From assembly GCA_934045075.1 (NCBI GenBank), contig OW203726.1, positions 9,829,527-9,893,526 on the forward strand: a stretch of DNA of 64,000 bases, in the 5' to 3' direction. Below the pieces are notes generated by a model, which was not told where the DNA came from, ran no database searches, and saw only the letters and a list, made by a program, of their open reading frames with translations. The stretch's first letter is position 1. Every line of letters starts with the position of its first letter. Shown here piece by piece: positions 22,354-32,700 of the stretch. The position numbers and the translations under genes were made by a program. This DNA is from Yponomeuta sedellus (taxonomy: Eukaryota > Arthropoda > Insecta > Lepidoptera > Yponomeutidae).

Positions 22354-23185
22354 TGTAGCATTAGTTCCTCTACCCAACCACAGATGGCGCTGTTTGTGTT
22401 CTAAATTGCGGTATGGTTTTGTCCGAAGGCCCTACATAATATTAAACAAAATTGGATAGTACTGAGCACTCGACCAATCACTTCGACCAATACTGACTGT
22501 CCACTAATAATTGGCACGACTAGTGACGTAGGTAATATACCTCGCTTTGCGCTGTGGTGCGAGTAGTACAGTTACTAATCCGTAATCCTTAGTAAGTTTC
22601 ATATTGCTTCAATAAATAGATCCCTAAGTACGTGCTGAAACAACGTTTCTCTTCTTTAAGAGTGGGTCGTTGTCCGATTTTTCGACGACGAAACGCAACC
22701 GTTTTTTCTGGAACGAAAACAGGTCCTCGAAACGGTCCTCGTTCGCAACTGGTTTCATTGTATGCGAACGAACAAGGCGCAGAGGACGGTCAAACGAGTG
22801 CGAACGAGACGAAATCACGAAACATCGGAAAAAATTAGTTGTTTTACACGATATTCGACTGTATACTCATAGACATAAAGATTACTTTATTGTATCACAG
22901 ACCAAAACGAACGGAACGAGCAAGGAGCCGACGACGACGTCGCAATGATCTCATTACGTTCTAGGCTCTATTAATATAGCACTAAAGGACATATCCGCGT
23001 CAAACAATCTAAGGACTGGTCTCGCGACGAACAAATGCTGGCACTGCTTTAAGAGTCGCTGGCACTGCTTTAGAATGAAACGTAAAACGGTCCTATCGTC
23101 GCGGAACACAAAACGGTCTTATAAAACGGTTCGTCTTTGCAACGATCACGCCTACTCTTCTTGTCTGCTGAAACCCTGTCCTACA
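22354..23185. mobile_element. Probable solo LTR with 4-bp target duplication
   Basis: Begins TGTAG and ends CTACA, and is flanked by GTAC on both sides (22350-22353 and 23186-23189). The flanks AATTAAA-GTAC and CACTTTTAGCC join without the insert in the neighbouring subunit near 22034, which serves as an empty site. The TG...CA ends and 4-base duplication are typical of Ty3/Gypsy-class LTRs; 832 bp is long but acceptable. Plus-strand open frames inside (22632-22838 and 22670-22948) show no gag or pol signature and are not called as genes. A short internal direct duplication (CTGGCACTGCTTTA) lies at 23037-23073. Confidence 0.6.
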
Positions 23186-23189
23186 GTAC

Positions 23190-23400
23190 CACTTTTAGCC
23201 ACTAGATGGCGCTGGCGTATATTTATTCTAGTACATGTATAAATTTACATAATATCAGCTTTGCTCTACATGTAAACAAACCGTCTATAGAAACGGTATA
23301 AGTGCTGAAAGATATAATGCCTATAAAGTGTTTATTTCTTTCTACGCCATTCGTTTATCTCATTAATTTAAGAAATATCAACCTCATAGGGGGTAATAAT
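23190..23400 (+). mobile_element. Distal part of the CCCGACTGCAG-type repeat
   Basis: Continues from 22349 across the LTR: CACTTTTAGCCACTAGATGG and CTACATGTAAACAAACCG match 22038-22135. Confidence 0.65.
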
Positions 23401-23530
23401 ACATGACTGCAGAGGCCGAGAAGTAAGGGATTGCTGGACGAGTTTGGGATAGACGGCCGAGTCGTAGACGAGGCCGTCTAGAACGAGTCCTGCAATCCCT
23501 GTTCCGGCCGAGGATTGTATAATGCTTTTC
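23401..23530. repeat. Short GC-rich inverted repeat element
   Basis: AGGGATTGCTGGACGAG on the left pairs with GAACGAGTCCTGCAATCCCT on the right. GGCCGAG motifs lie at both edges. MITE-like. Confidence 0.55.
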
Positions 23531-24419
23531 TCAAACAATGCGAGGAAATATTAATATTAAAATAATTACTAGGTAATTAAGAAATAATAGTTTAGTTTGC
23601 CGCCTTTTTTATTTTTTAAATACACTAACATATTTGAGCACCATGTTTAACCGCACAAAAACCAATACCATAGATTGTTTTTTTTTTAATCTTGCAAGTA
23701 TGCTTACATAACTTAGTAGGTAGTTGGCTGTATGTAATTTTTCCTTGGTCAGTTTAATTTTAGTAAGTAAATTTTAAAAAGTTAGAGCAACGGACGGTAA
23801 TGGATTTTTATACTTACTTTACTGGCTTAGGCCAGTAAAGTGAGGCGGGAGCCATAAAAGAGAAACTTTGTGGCTTTATTTCATGGTAATAACACAAACA
23901 TTTCCGAGCATGTTTGAGAAAAAATAATTAATTTCTTAACACTGACATTAATTTCCTACTGACACTTAGACCAAAACTAACTGAACAAAATATATAAAGT
24001 GTAGCATGTAACTCCTTTTCCCCTGTGCGGTCATAGTCAGACAAGCTGGGTTCAAAGAAGAAACAATAAATGATAAAAAAATATTTGAACGCTCTCACTG
24101 GTAACCGAAGACGGATCCTCCGTGACCTCGTATCGTAGGACCCATGAAATTTTAAAAAATTCTTGCTCTATTCATCTTAACGAATTTTATCTTGTTTCCT
24201 CCGAAAATAAGATTACGATTTTGTGTTAGGTTTCCTGTTCACTTGTGAGACCAAAGATGGCTTATCTACACCAAAATATTAAGTAAAATTTTTCAATGCT
24301 TTAGGGGGCCACCTCAAGATGAATTTGTTATAGTTTCATTTTAATACCGGTAATATTTTGGCATTCAGAAAACCAAGATTTTGTATGTCTCCACGCCCAT
24401 GCCACAACTCTAAATAACT
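23531..24419. other. Unassigned AT-rich sequence
   Basis: No gene. A small perfect hairpin (CTTTACTGGC / GCCAGTAAAG, 4-base loop) sits at 23817-23840. Confidence 0.45.
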
Positions 24420-24830
24420 ACGCCAGGCCGAAGGCCGAGCCCCATCATGCGGGTGCGAGGAAACTTGCCGCGACGAGGTTGAAGGCCGAGCTCAATACAG
24501 GTCGCGGCACGGCCGAAGGCTGTGAAGCGGGCTAGAGGAATACTCCCACGGCGATTCCAAATGCTGAGCTCTATTTACGCTGATGCCAAATGGAGAGACT
24601 ATTAGCGCGGCCGAAGGCCGCGACAGTTACTTAAAGTTGCTGTTAGGAGGAAACCTGTCGCGCCTTTGTACAAGCCGCGGCTGAAGGCTCAGACCATTTA
24701 TGTTCCCATTTACAAGTCCTTATTCTAAGTAATTAGCGAGACCGAAGACTGGGCCCAGCAATGCAAGCACGAAGAATTCTACTCTGGAGATGTCGAAAGC
24801 TGAGCGCCGTTCAGGTCGAAGAGATAATTC
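24420..24830. repeat. Degenerate GGCCGAAGGCC array
   Basis: At least seven decayed copies of a motif near GGCCGAAGGCCGAG at about 24427, 24479, 24515, 24609, 24679, 24739 and 24792, irregularly spaced by 35 to 95 bases. The motif is nearly self-complementary. No coding frame. Confidence 0.65.
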
Positions 24831-25254
24831 GTGACTATTCCAGTCCCCACCTACAATCGTTAACATTAAATAACTAGGTGCAGTGGAGCGTTTTTAGGCT
24901 ACATAAAAAACAGACAATTTATGTAAGGATAATAAAGAAAAAAATCTGTCGTTTCCTTTGCAAATATTCTAGATAGTTTAACACCATTAGACCATATTCA
25001 TTATACTAGCTAAAAAATATCGTACGACATAATTTTTTAATGCAGGCAGGTGGTACCTATGACTATATCAAACAAGTATATCAGTAAAAATATTTATGAT
25101 TTGCCGAGACATGTCCATTGTCGAACAAAAGAAAATAAAGCAATAAACTAAAATTCATTTAGGAAATAAAATAATATAACGATTTAAAGCATGTAAGCAG
25201 AACAGATGGACCTTTAAATTTTATCGTTTTACTGAGTCACTAAAAGGTCAAAAA
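24831..25254. other. Unassigned AT-rich sequence
   Basis: Nothing recognised. Confidence 0.45.
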
Positions 25255-25709
25255 TAAAAAAAATATTTAAAAAAATAAAAGAACCCGACTGCAGTGATAA
25301 ATCAACTGAAAGGGAAAAAATAAGATAATTTTATTTTCAAATGCTAATGTCGAATCAGAAGAGTTCATGCTGCTTTACTTGAGGGACCAAATAATATAAC
25401 TTTATAAGCAATATTTGCTCAAACTGTTGCATTTATTATTTTATATAAAATGATGCAGTCGGGACCCATTACTGTTTGTTTAAAGTCCTATAATGGGTCC
25501 CGACTGCATCATTTTATATAAAATAATAAATGCAACAGTTCAAGCAAATAATGCTTATAAAGTTATATTATTTGGTCCCTCAAGTAAAGCAGCATGAACT
25601 CTTCTGATTCGACATTAGCATTTGAAAATAAAATTATCTTATTTTTTCCCTTTCAGTTGATTTATCACTGCAGTCGGGTTCTTTTATTTTTTTAAATATT
25701 TTTTTTTTT
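25255..25709. mobile_element. 455-bp foldback of two inverted MITE copies
   Basis: The left arm (25255-25471) and right arm (25491-25709) are reverse complements with very few mismatches, around a 19-20 base loop. Each arm is bounded by CCCGACTGCA on its outer side and TGCAGTCGGG on its inner side, so each looks like an independent TIR element of about 180 bp inserted head to head. Transcription across it would give a long double-stranded RNA. Confidence 0.85.
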
Positions 25710-26225
25710 TAATTTAATCACTAAGTGGGCGAAAAGGGTTTCTAAAATTTTTGTGAGAGGTATAAAGAATGTTTAAAAACCTATTTAGAGGCTAAAAATA
25801 TTTAGAGGCCGATGTAAAACCTAACTGCAAAGTAGGTAGTCGGGGCTATAAGTGATGCAATTTGCTTAAGCCAGATGTCGCTGCCTGTACGTAATACAGA
25901 GAATAGTGTAAAGAGGTTCGAAATTTCACTGATGCCGGTGAGTCGCCCATTGGCTCAATTGGTAGAGCGCTGGCACGGATAGCCAGAGGTTGCGGGTTTG
26001 AATCCCGGAATGGGTGAAAATTTTAGCCTCTAAATAGGTTTTTAAATTTGTCCTTAGCACGGGTTAGTGCATTAAAAATAAAAATAGTATATAAAGAATG
26101 TTGTCAAATTTTCTTGAAACTTAAAATAAATACTCTTCAACACAATTGATTGAATACGTGTTTCGCCTTTTTTTCTACATTCAGCCTTTAAGGGAGTGAA
26201 CGGGGTTGCAAAATTTTGTTCTGTT
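25710..26225 (+). repeat. Diverged 300-bp array unit, interrupted by a SINE
   Basis: The left part (GGGCGAAAAGGGTTTCTAAA) and right part (TTTTCTTGAAACTTAAAATA to GGAGTGAACGGGGTTGCAAA) match the units of 20641-21600. The interruption is the SINE at 25774-26089. Confidence 0.75.
25774..26089 (+). mobile_element. SINE with Ser-like tRNA head, with target duplication
   Basis: Flanked by the 13-base direct repeat TATAAAGAATGTT (25761-25773 and 26090-26102). The tRNA-like head is at about 25938-26018 (A box GGCTCAATTGGTAGAGC, B box GGGTTTGAATCCC, acceptor CCCAT/ATGGG). The tail is AGCACGGGTTAGTGCATTAAA plus an A-rich end. Unusually, AAAACCTATTTAGAGGCTAA near the left edge is inverted as TTAGCCTCTAAATAGGTTTT just after the head. 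Confidence 0.8.
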
Positions 26226-27150
26226 GTATTCTTGGATGTTGTTGGGAAATATTATTATTAAATTCATTATTGTACCTGTAAAGATTGTACAATTTTAGTA
26301 CTAAATAGTATTTTATTCTAGCCAACCAATAGGTGACGTGGAGAAGGTGGGGGGGGGGGGGGGGTAGTCTCAAACGGTGAGGTGATATTTTATTGTCAAA
26401 TATCTTTTTTTTTATTAAACGATATACTTATTACTACTATATAATATTACTTTTTGTAGTCGACGTAAAAGCCATTCTGTCTAGGCATAATATTACTCTT
26501 CGTTCGTTAACGGTGTTTTAATTTCTTGGTTGTTGAGTGGAACCTTTGATATTTACGTATTGTATGTTATCCCTCACATGCAATGATTGTTGAGTTATTA
26601 CAAATTGATGAATCTATGGTGCCCCACACTGCAGTTCCTATTATCTCTCTGTTTCGGGCCATGTTATATGTGTTGTATGACACACAGGTGATGACTAGGG
26701 AGGTACGTGAGCAAATCGTTAGCCATGTAGTAGCCAACTGGGATTAGTAGATGTAGTAACTGGGATGTAGTAGCCAATTACTCCAGTGCTACTTAATACT
26801 GTATTGACATGTCTCGCTTTCCTAGTTATGGTAGTATATGTGAGCTGGAAGCGACAGGGCAACTCTTTCCGTACGTCTTTGAAGTTTACCTATATTTAGT
26901 GTTGGTACTACAGGTAACCCCATGGGATGACTGCGCTTTTCACATTAGCTATCTCATGGCCATTTTTATGTATATGTACGGAATTAAGTCGCCGTGCCAA
27001 TTTCAGAGCCCGCCTCTCCTTCACTTCTTCCTGTCATCGCCAAAACGGCCACTAGGAAAAGGAAAGAAGTAAAAACTAGAAAAAACGGCGTGCCAGATGC
27101 ACCAACGCTACTAATTACTTTGTGTGTGATTAATCTGATCTTTTGAGTAG
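26226..27150. other. Unassigned sequence
   Basis: Contains a G16 homopolymer at 26349-26364. A plus-strand frame at 26809-27072 reads FPSYGSICELEATGQLFPYV and may be transposon-derived, because it lies just before Helitron helicase debris; I cannot place it in a family. Confidence 0.35.
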
Positions 27151-27498
27151 TCTGTGGTCACTGTAGTGCATATGGATGATGCATTACACTATCCCGTAGA
27201 GCCCCTAAATACCCTGAACCCACCTGGTCTTTCGTCTCACACACGTCTTATCCTTAAAGTTGGTGCTCCAGTACCACTACCGCGAAATCTTAATCCACCC
27301 AATTTGTGCAATGGGACCAGGCTGCGCGTGAAAGTTTTACATAAAAACGTAAAACAGGCCATTGTATTTACTGGCTGTGCTAGAGGTGAATCGGTATAAT
27401 CGATACCCCGTAAACCACTTATTCCATCGGAGTACCCATTCGAATTTAAAAGACTGCAGTTTCCCCTTAAAGTCTGTTTTGCAATGATCATTAATAAG
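27151..27498 (+). pseudogene. Helitron PIF1-like helicase, C-terminal fragment
   Basis: Translation gives SVVTVVHMDDALHYPVEPLN, then LKVGAPVPLPRNLNPPNLCN, GTRLRVKVLH and TGCARGESV. After an in-frame stop it gives PLIPSEYPFEFKRLQFPLKV and CFAMIINK. This is the C-terminal part of the Pif1-family helicase encoded by Helitrons (canonically LKVGAPxMLLRNLNPPxLCNGTRL). It breaks off exactly before the expected SQGQ motif, where a LINE 3' end (27499 onward) abuts. The Walker motifs and the Rep nuclease are absent. It is a dead fragment; the stop after GESV confirms decay. Confidence 0.8.
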
Positions 27499-27690
27499 AA
27501 AGATAGATAGATAGAGAACACTTTATTGCACAACCAGAAAAATATTACAACCATGATTCTTAAATCTAAGTAATGTTATACAATTGGCGGTCTTATCGCT
27601 AAGAGCGATCTCTTCCAGACAACCTTTGGATGGAGTGGATTGCATGAAGAATATAGTCGGTACGTGGTGCATGTACATAAGTAGTTAAAT
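27499..27690 (-). mobile_element. LINE 3' end, family L
   Basis: In reverse: CAATCCACTCCATCCAAAGG, then AGAGATCGCTCTTAGCGATA, GACCGCCAATTG and GTGCAATAAAGTG, with a (CTAT)n tail against the Helitron fragment. It interrupts the helicase frame. Confidence 0.7.
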
Positions 27691-27782
27691 CTAAAATTAT
27701 ATTGATAACAAACAGCAAAAGAGTGCGAGAATATGATTACTTATAATTACCTACGATATAAGGTACAAATATTAAATATTAT

Positions 27783-27905
27783 AGATATATAGAGAACATT
27801 TTATTGTACATAATAATGGAAATTACACAGATATTTCTTAACCTAAGAGTACAGACGGCGGCCTTATCACTAAAAGTGATGTCTTCTAGTCATCTGCACC
27901 TTTTA
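27783..27905 (-). mobile_element. LINE 3' end, family L, diverged
   Basis: The same core in reverse (ACATCACTTTTAGTGATAAG, GCCGCC, TACAATAAAATG). Confidence 0.6.
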
Positions 27906-27924
27906 TTGAAGCATGCTGAATAAC

Positions 27925-27962
27925 TAAAGTCCACGCGGACAAAGTCGCGGGCAAAAGCTAGT
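27925..27962 (+). mobile_element. Helitron-like 3' terminus
   Basis: GTCCACGCGGAC can fold as a short stem and is followed by AAAGTCGCGGGCAAAAGCTAG and then T. The terminal CTAG preceded by a short hairpin is the expected 3' end of a Helitron, and this exact style is common in lepidopteran non-autonomous Helitrons. The element body upstream has been overwritten by LINE fragments. Confidence 0.6.
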
Positions 27963-27977
27963 ATAATATATTCTTAA

Positions 27978-28680
27978 AGCAACTGCTAGGCTTGTTTATT
28001 TTAGTTACTTCCATAGTGTTATGTCCTTTGGTATACTACTGTGGGGACGGGCTGCAGATATTGAGACCAACTTCGCCTTGCAGAAGAGAGCGATCAGATT
28101 CATTTATAAGCTAGGCAGTAGAGATTCGTTAAGAGATTTCTTTAAAGAAACTAACATCCTGACAGTTACCAGTCAGTATATCTATGAAAACATTAAGTAT
28201 GTCAAAAACTTTAAAACTTTGGGTAGCCGAGACAATGTAAATACTAGAAATAAACATAAACTCTCGTTCCCACTATTTAGGCTGGCAAAGGTTAATACAT
28301 CATTCATGGGGCATTGTATACGCTTCTGTAATAAAATCCCTGAAGATAAATTAAGCTTGCCTGAAACGCGGTTCAAAAAGTGTGTAATTACACTTTGTGC
28401 CAAAAGGGCTACTATAGCTATAATGATTATTTAGATGACAATAATGTCTGGAATTAAAGACAGAACAATGCATGAGTTTTATGTTTTAAAATTATTATGT
28501 AAACTATGTTAATTAAGGACTTTGAAAAGACTAAGTTTGGAGTTTTTTTTTTGTTATTTTTTTCTCCAAAATTATCTAGATATTGAAATGGACACCTAGT
28601 TTGAATTGTAACGTTTATTAAGCCGCAGCTTCTGCGCTAATTTAAATAAAACCTTTTCATTTCATTTCAAATAAATACAT
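27978..28680 (+). pseudogene. CR1/Jockey-like LINE, RT C-terminus and 3' UTR, family C
   Basis: An open frame through 28434 reads SYFHSVMSFGILLWGRAADI, then LQKRAIRFIYKLGSRDSLRD, later NTRNKHKLSFPLFRLAKVNT and FCNKIPEDKLSLPETRFKK. This is the C-terminal region that follows the RT domain in CR1/Jockey-group LINE ORF2 proteins. RT catalytic motifs and endonuclease are absent: it is a 5'-truncated insertion that abuts the Helitron end. The 3' UTR continues to CCTTTTCATTTCATTTC at about 28668. The same 3' end is at 4975-5322. Confidence 0.8.
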
Positions 28681-29689
28681 CAATGGATTGATTCATAATT
28701 TATTATTTATACTACTACTTTCAACTTTCTCGGTATTTCAATAACACGTCGCATTTAATGATTCACGAACAAAACGCTCAACCTTCGCGCAATCATAATG
28801 TGTAAACATTTGTAAGGTACATTTTAAGTGAAATAAAGCTGTGTGAAACAAAGCAGAGACCTTATCTCCCACACACAATGTACCCTTACCTCCTTACAAC
28901 CGATACAGGCAAAATTATTTGGATGGACGACTCGTTTTTTGTTTTCAACCTTTTAGCGTTAATGTGTCTGCGAACACGTTGAAATCTTTCTCCCGAGCAA
29001 GTTAGTTGGAGAATTTAATTTAAGTAACAGAGAAACAACGATATAAAGCGGGCTTGTCCGATATATTTGTACACACTCGTAACAATAATCGTCGTGTCAG
29101 GACGGCGCCGGCAGATGTTGCGCTGTTTAATTAAAACTTTGAGTCATCGCCGCTCGCGACCCCGTACACATTATTGGATATCCCCTGATACAAATTTTGG
29201 GTCAGTTTTTGAACTCCCTTGGTCTCGCTTTTGGATCAGTTCGGGGCCCTATTTGCATCTCCCTTGACACCACCCCGGTTTAGTTTTAATGTCTTCAAAC
29301 CTTTTTAGACGGGTCCTAACGGGACCCTATTACTAAGCCCCCGTTAACTGTCCGTCTGTCAGTCTGTTGTAACTACAAGACCTGTATCTTTCGTATGTCT
29401 TAATTACGTTGTCAACTAAATAGCACCTTGGTGTGATTATAGAACAGCTCCTACAGTATAACAATAAATATTAAGAACCGGCTAAGTGTGTGTCGTAATC
29501 TCTAAGGCTCCTGAACTGAATGCAAGAAAACAAAATGTTTGTTAAATCTATTCTTTATTTGTGTGGTGTACGAAACTTTTTTGCGCGAAATCGACTCGCG
29601 CTTTCTGGTTTTTTTTCTGAAGTAATAATAAATATTCATGGACATATTACACAGATCTCGTTAGCCCTATACTAAGTTCAACTAAATGA
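28681..29689. other. Unassigned sequence
   Basis: No gene recognised. 29095-29280 is GC-richer than its surroundings, with a plus-strand frame of no recognisable family. Confidence 0.4.
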
Positions 29690-29870
29690 CTTGTGTTATA
29701 GGTGCTAAGTCGACGATAGATTTAATACAATAAATACATAGATAACATCCAAGACCCGAGACAAACTTGAAAAGTTCGTTTCCTAGTTTGACCCGGCCAG
29801 GGATCGAACCCGAGACCTTCGGTTGCACAGTCAGCGTGCTACACCGCTGCGCCACCGGGCCGTTATTTTT
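29690..29870 (-). mobile_element. tRNA-headed SINE
   Basis: In reverse: CCCGGTGGCGCAGCGGTGTA (A box), CTCGGGTTCGATCCCTGGCC (B box), then GGTCAAACTAGGAAACGAAC. The tRNA-like head is intact enough to be mistaken for a tRNA gene, but the acceptor strands do not pair fully and the downstream body is SINE-like. Confidence 0.6.
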
Positions 29871-29947
29871 TATTTGCTGATTATAGTGTCCCACTGGCGT
29901 GCAACTCTCCACTTCTCTTTGTCACCGGCCATTCCCTGCCACCCCGG

Positions 29948-30020
29948 CAGAAAGCCTCTAAATAGTTTTTTTTAAATTTTCTTTAGTAAGGGTTAGTGCA
30001 TTAAAAAGAATATAATACAT
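29948..30020 (+). mobile_element. 3' end of the Ser-like tRNA SINE
   Basis: GCCTCTAAATAGTTTTTTTT and GGGTTAGTGCATTAAAAAG match the tail of the copies at 18735 and 25774. The head is missing. Confidence 0.65.
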
Positions 30021-30591
30021 TTATTAACCGATTTTTCGCTAGTTCAAGAAACCAAGCATTATTAAGGTGTTATTTTTGCCTGGATATAAACATTTTTTTA
30101 AATTTCATCCCAAGTACTATGCTACCAACCCCTATGTTACGTTTACGAGTGTGGTCATGACAACAACAAAGGCTTTATTTTGGCAAAGTAAAGTCAACCT
30201 AACTTTCATTAGGGGGCGAGATTTTCAATTGTTCACGGCAGCGTCACTCGCAGATGCCACGAGGTAGGCTGCCAAACTACAACCTAATTTGCTACATTAC
30301 ACAAGAAAGGCTAGCAGAAATTGAAAATAAAAATAGTATGTAAGCAACTGAGAAGAAGAAAATGTATTCACTGAAAACTATAGTTAAAACAAATGTCTCT
30401 CGCTCGCACATTCTAATTTTGTTTATGATTGTAAAAACAAAATTAAATGGCAAAAATTTACATTTGAAAAACGAGGCGGAAATATACGCGCTCCTTAAAA
30501 ATATACGCTTTTTGTATTATTCATTGGTTCAAACTTTGTATTAAAGAAATAAAGTGACAATACCTACTTTGTTCCACAACCAGAAGAAAGG

Positions 30592-30730
30592 ATATGTTAT
30601 ATCTAAGTAATGGTATACAATTGGCGGACTTATCGCTTAAAGCGATAATTCACAGATAAACTCACACTGTTATCACGAAGGGGTAGGAAGAACAAAGGTT
30701 TGCCACTTGGCATGATAAAGCCTCTTGTAA
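30592..30730 (-). mobile_element. LINE L 3' scrap beside an RTE-like scrap
   Basis: 30592-30650 carries the CGCTTAAAGCGATAA core of family L. 30651-30720 resembles the RTE 3' end (GGGGTAGGAAGAACAAAGGT, TTGCCACTTGGCATGATAA). Both are short and diverged. Confidence 0.45.
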
Positions 30731-31109
30731 TGAATGTACCTATATTTATTATTTTGCCAGTCGTAAATAAACAGTTAGGTATATTTTCGTAAGCACACAT
30801 TATTAATTTCATTCAGAATTCACTCAGTTGATTATTTTGAGACAAGTCCAACCATGTTTCGTTCTGATTCAGTATATTAGATTAGATTAGATGATCTAAT
30901 CGAATATATCATATTTGATGATCACTAGATGGTCTAATCTAATATCCTCTTTATTGCATATTGTTATAATTATTTATTTACTTAATAAGTACCTACAGTT
31001 ATAACGCTGGTATAGTCTGTACTATATAGATTTTTATACATCCTCTATACGTGGGACACTCAGAAAGTTTTGAAAAAACTAACTTCTATGAAAAAATAGT
31101 ACCTACATT

Positions 31110-31225
31110 ATGATTTATGATATAAGTGCGGTAAGTTGAAAATTACAGCCGAGGTGATATTACTAGCCCGAGCCATCGGCGAGGGCTATAAGGAAGCAGA
31201 GGCTGTAATTTTCAAAGCGTACGTA
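31110..31225. repeat. Short inverted repeat element
   Basis: GTTGAAAATTACAGCC pairs with GGCTGTAATTTTCAA, with a GC-rich GCCCGAGCCATCGGCGAGGG centre. MITE-like, resembling 23401-23530. Confidence 0.5.
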
Positions 31226-31764
31226 TGTCATACGACGTTTTATAACATATTTACGAGGAAATTAATAAAACTCTGACTTTGTTATCATCACTACTTGACG
31301 ACATTTTCAAATAAAAACAATACATTGAAAAGAAAAAGCGCGCGGATTTATTTTTACTTGTCCACAAATAAGCGAAGCGCGCGCATCAACTTTTTTTTCA
31401 GGCAAAGGTACAAAAACAGCCAGTATTACTAATAAAGTAAATTAATATTTTTGTGTTTTTGTTACAGATAAATGGTTGTAATTTATTGTCCAAATTAATT
31501 AAATTAAAGAATTAAATGTTTATTTGTTATATTTTATTTCTCAAACTTAATTTTATTCATAAAATATTGACCACTTTCTTGACATAAAATCTCTTTGCTA
31601 AGATTTTTAAAAGTATCGTTCATTTTTAGACGGAGTATCTTAAAACTTTATTAAAAAAAAAACACGTGCCTTTTACATTACATTATCGCACAAGTACGTA
31701 ATGAGATACATTACGATATTGAAATTGGTGTAATTACAACCACTTTACGAGCAAATATGTTATA
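31226..31764. other. Unassigned AT-rich sequence
   Basis: Nothing recognised. Confidence 0.45.
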
Positions 31765-32530
31765 ATTTTTTTTTTATTAAATCTTTTCGTAGAACTCTCC
31801 ACCAGCCTCTGTACAAAGTTTCATGCGTCTGAACTAATTTTTAAAACATTTTTTCCAGTCCTCCGCAGACACCTCGGCTCCACGGCCATCTCAAACGCTG
31901 CTAGCGCGTCTTCCGGCGATGAAAACTGTATCCCTTTGAGCTGATTTTTAATTTTAGGGAATAAAAAGAAGTTACACGGAGCCAAATCAGGACTGTAAGG
32001 AGGGTGTCCCAAGACTCTGACCGGTGTGGAGTCCAGGAAGTCCCTCGTTTTGATCGCATATTGCGCGGGCGCGTTGTCGTGGTGAAGAAGGACCCCGCGG
32101 AGCGTAGTGTTCGGTCGCTTGTTGCTCAATTCAGAAAAAACTTCTGGCAGGCATTTTGTGCTATACCATTCAGCGTTGATGCTGCTTAGGTCTCGAAGTG
32201 GAATGGAAATTAGATACCCCGTCAAAGTGAAGAAACTAGCGATCAACATTTTCCTGCGCTCCTCGATCGCTTCACTTTCGTAGGCATTGGTTCATTTTGA
32301 AACAGCCAAACTGTCTACTGACGCTTTGTTCCAGGATTCGTCACCTGTCACAATATCGTAAACGCGCCGTGACGAGCCAGCATCAAATTTTTGTAACATA
32401 TCACGGCACCAATCCACACGGGCCTGCTTCTGAGCTTCGGTGAAGTTGTGTGGCACCCAGCGGGAAACTATTCTCCTTTTACATTATGCTGCAGTGCCTG
32501 AGACATTGTTTTAGATGCACCTCCTAACCA
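31765..32530 (-). pseudogene. mariner transposase remnant
   Basis: Tc1/mariner-family cut-and-paste transposase, C-terminal two thirds. Reading down the minus strand: WVPHNFTEAQKQARVDWCRD, then VTGDESW (first catalytic Asp), then a frame change and a gap. After a further frame change (at GCAGGAAAATG, which appears one A short) comes LIASFFTLTGYLISIPLRD, then LLHHDNAPAQYA (second catalytic Asp) and HPPYSPDLAPCNFFLF. The third catalytic Asp of the mariner D,D34D triad is Asn here (PCNFF instead of PCDFF), spaced 34 residues from the second Asp. The C-terminal end also degenerates before the usual W...WF...RM motif. The N-terminal helix-turn-helix domains and TIRs are not seen. It cannot encode an active enzyme. 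Confidence 0.88.
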
Positions 32531-32700
32531 CCACCAGTGCTGGCTGGATGTACCAATGACTTTGGATTCGCAATACCACACGCTAAATGTGAAGGAAAAC
32601 ATCGTGAGAAAACCCGCGTTTGGTTGGCTCCGCACGTATTGACTAGTCTTTCCTGTGGGCTACGCCGACTAAGCTGTCAGGACGGTATAACCACTTAGTG
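32531..32700 (+). mobile_element. tRNA-headed SINE body fragment
   Basis: ACCAATGACTTTGGATTC, GGAAAACATCGTGAGAAAAC and TAAGCTGTCAGGACGG are the SINE body; it adjoins the mariner 5' end. A related piece lies at 58040-58165. Confidence 0.6.

Noticed and set aside
25938..26018. Possible tRNA gene (anticodon arm reading GGA), also at 18781 and 52273
   Set aside because: Same head in several copies with a shared non-tRNA tail and target duplications; Ser tRNAs should also have a long variable arm, which is missing. They are SINE heads.
26809..27072. Possible conserved domain (ICELEATGQLFPYVFEVY)
   Set aside because: Looks transposon-like but could not be matched to a Helitron or other family with confidence; left as unassigned.
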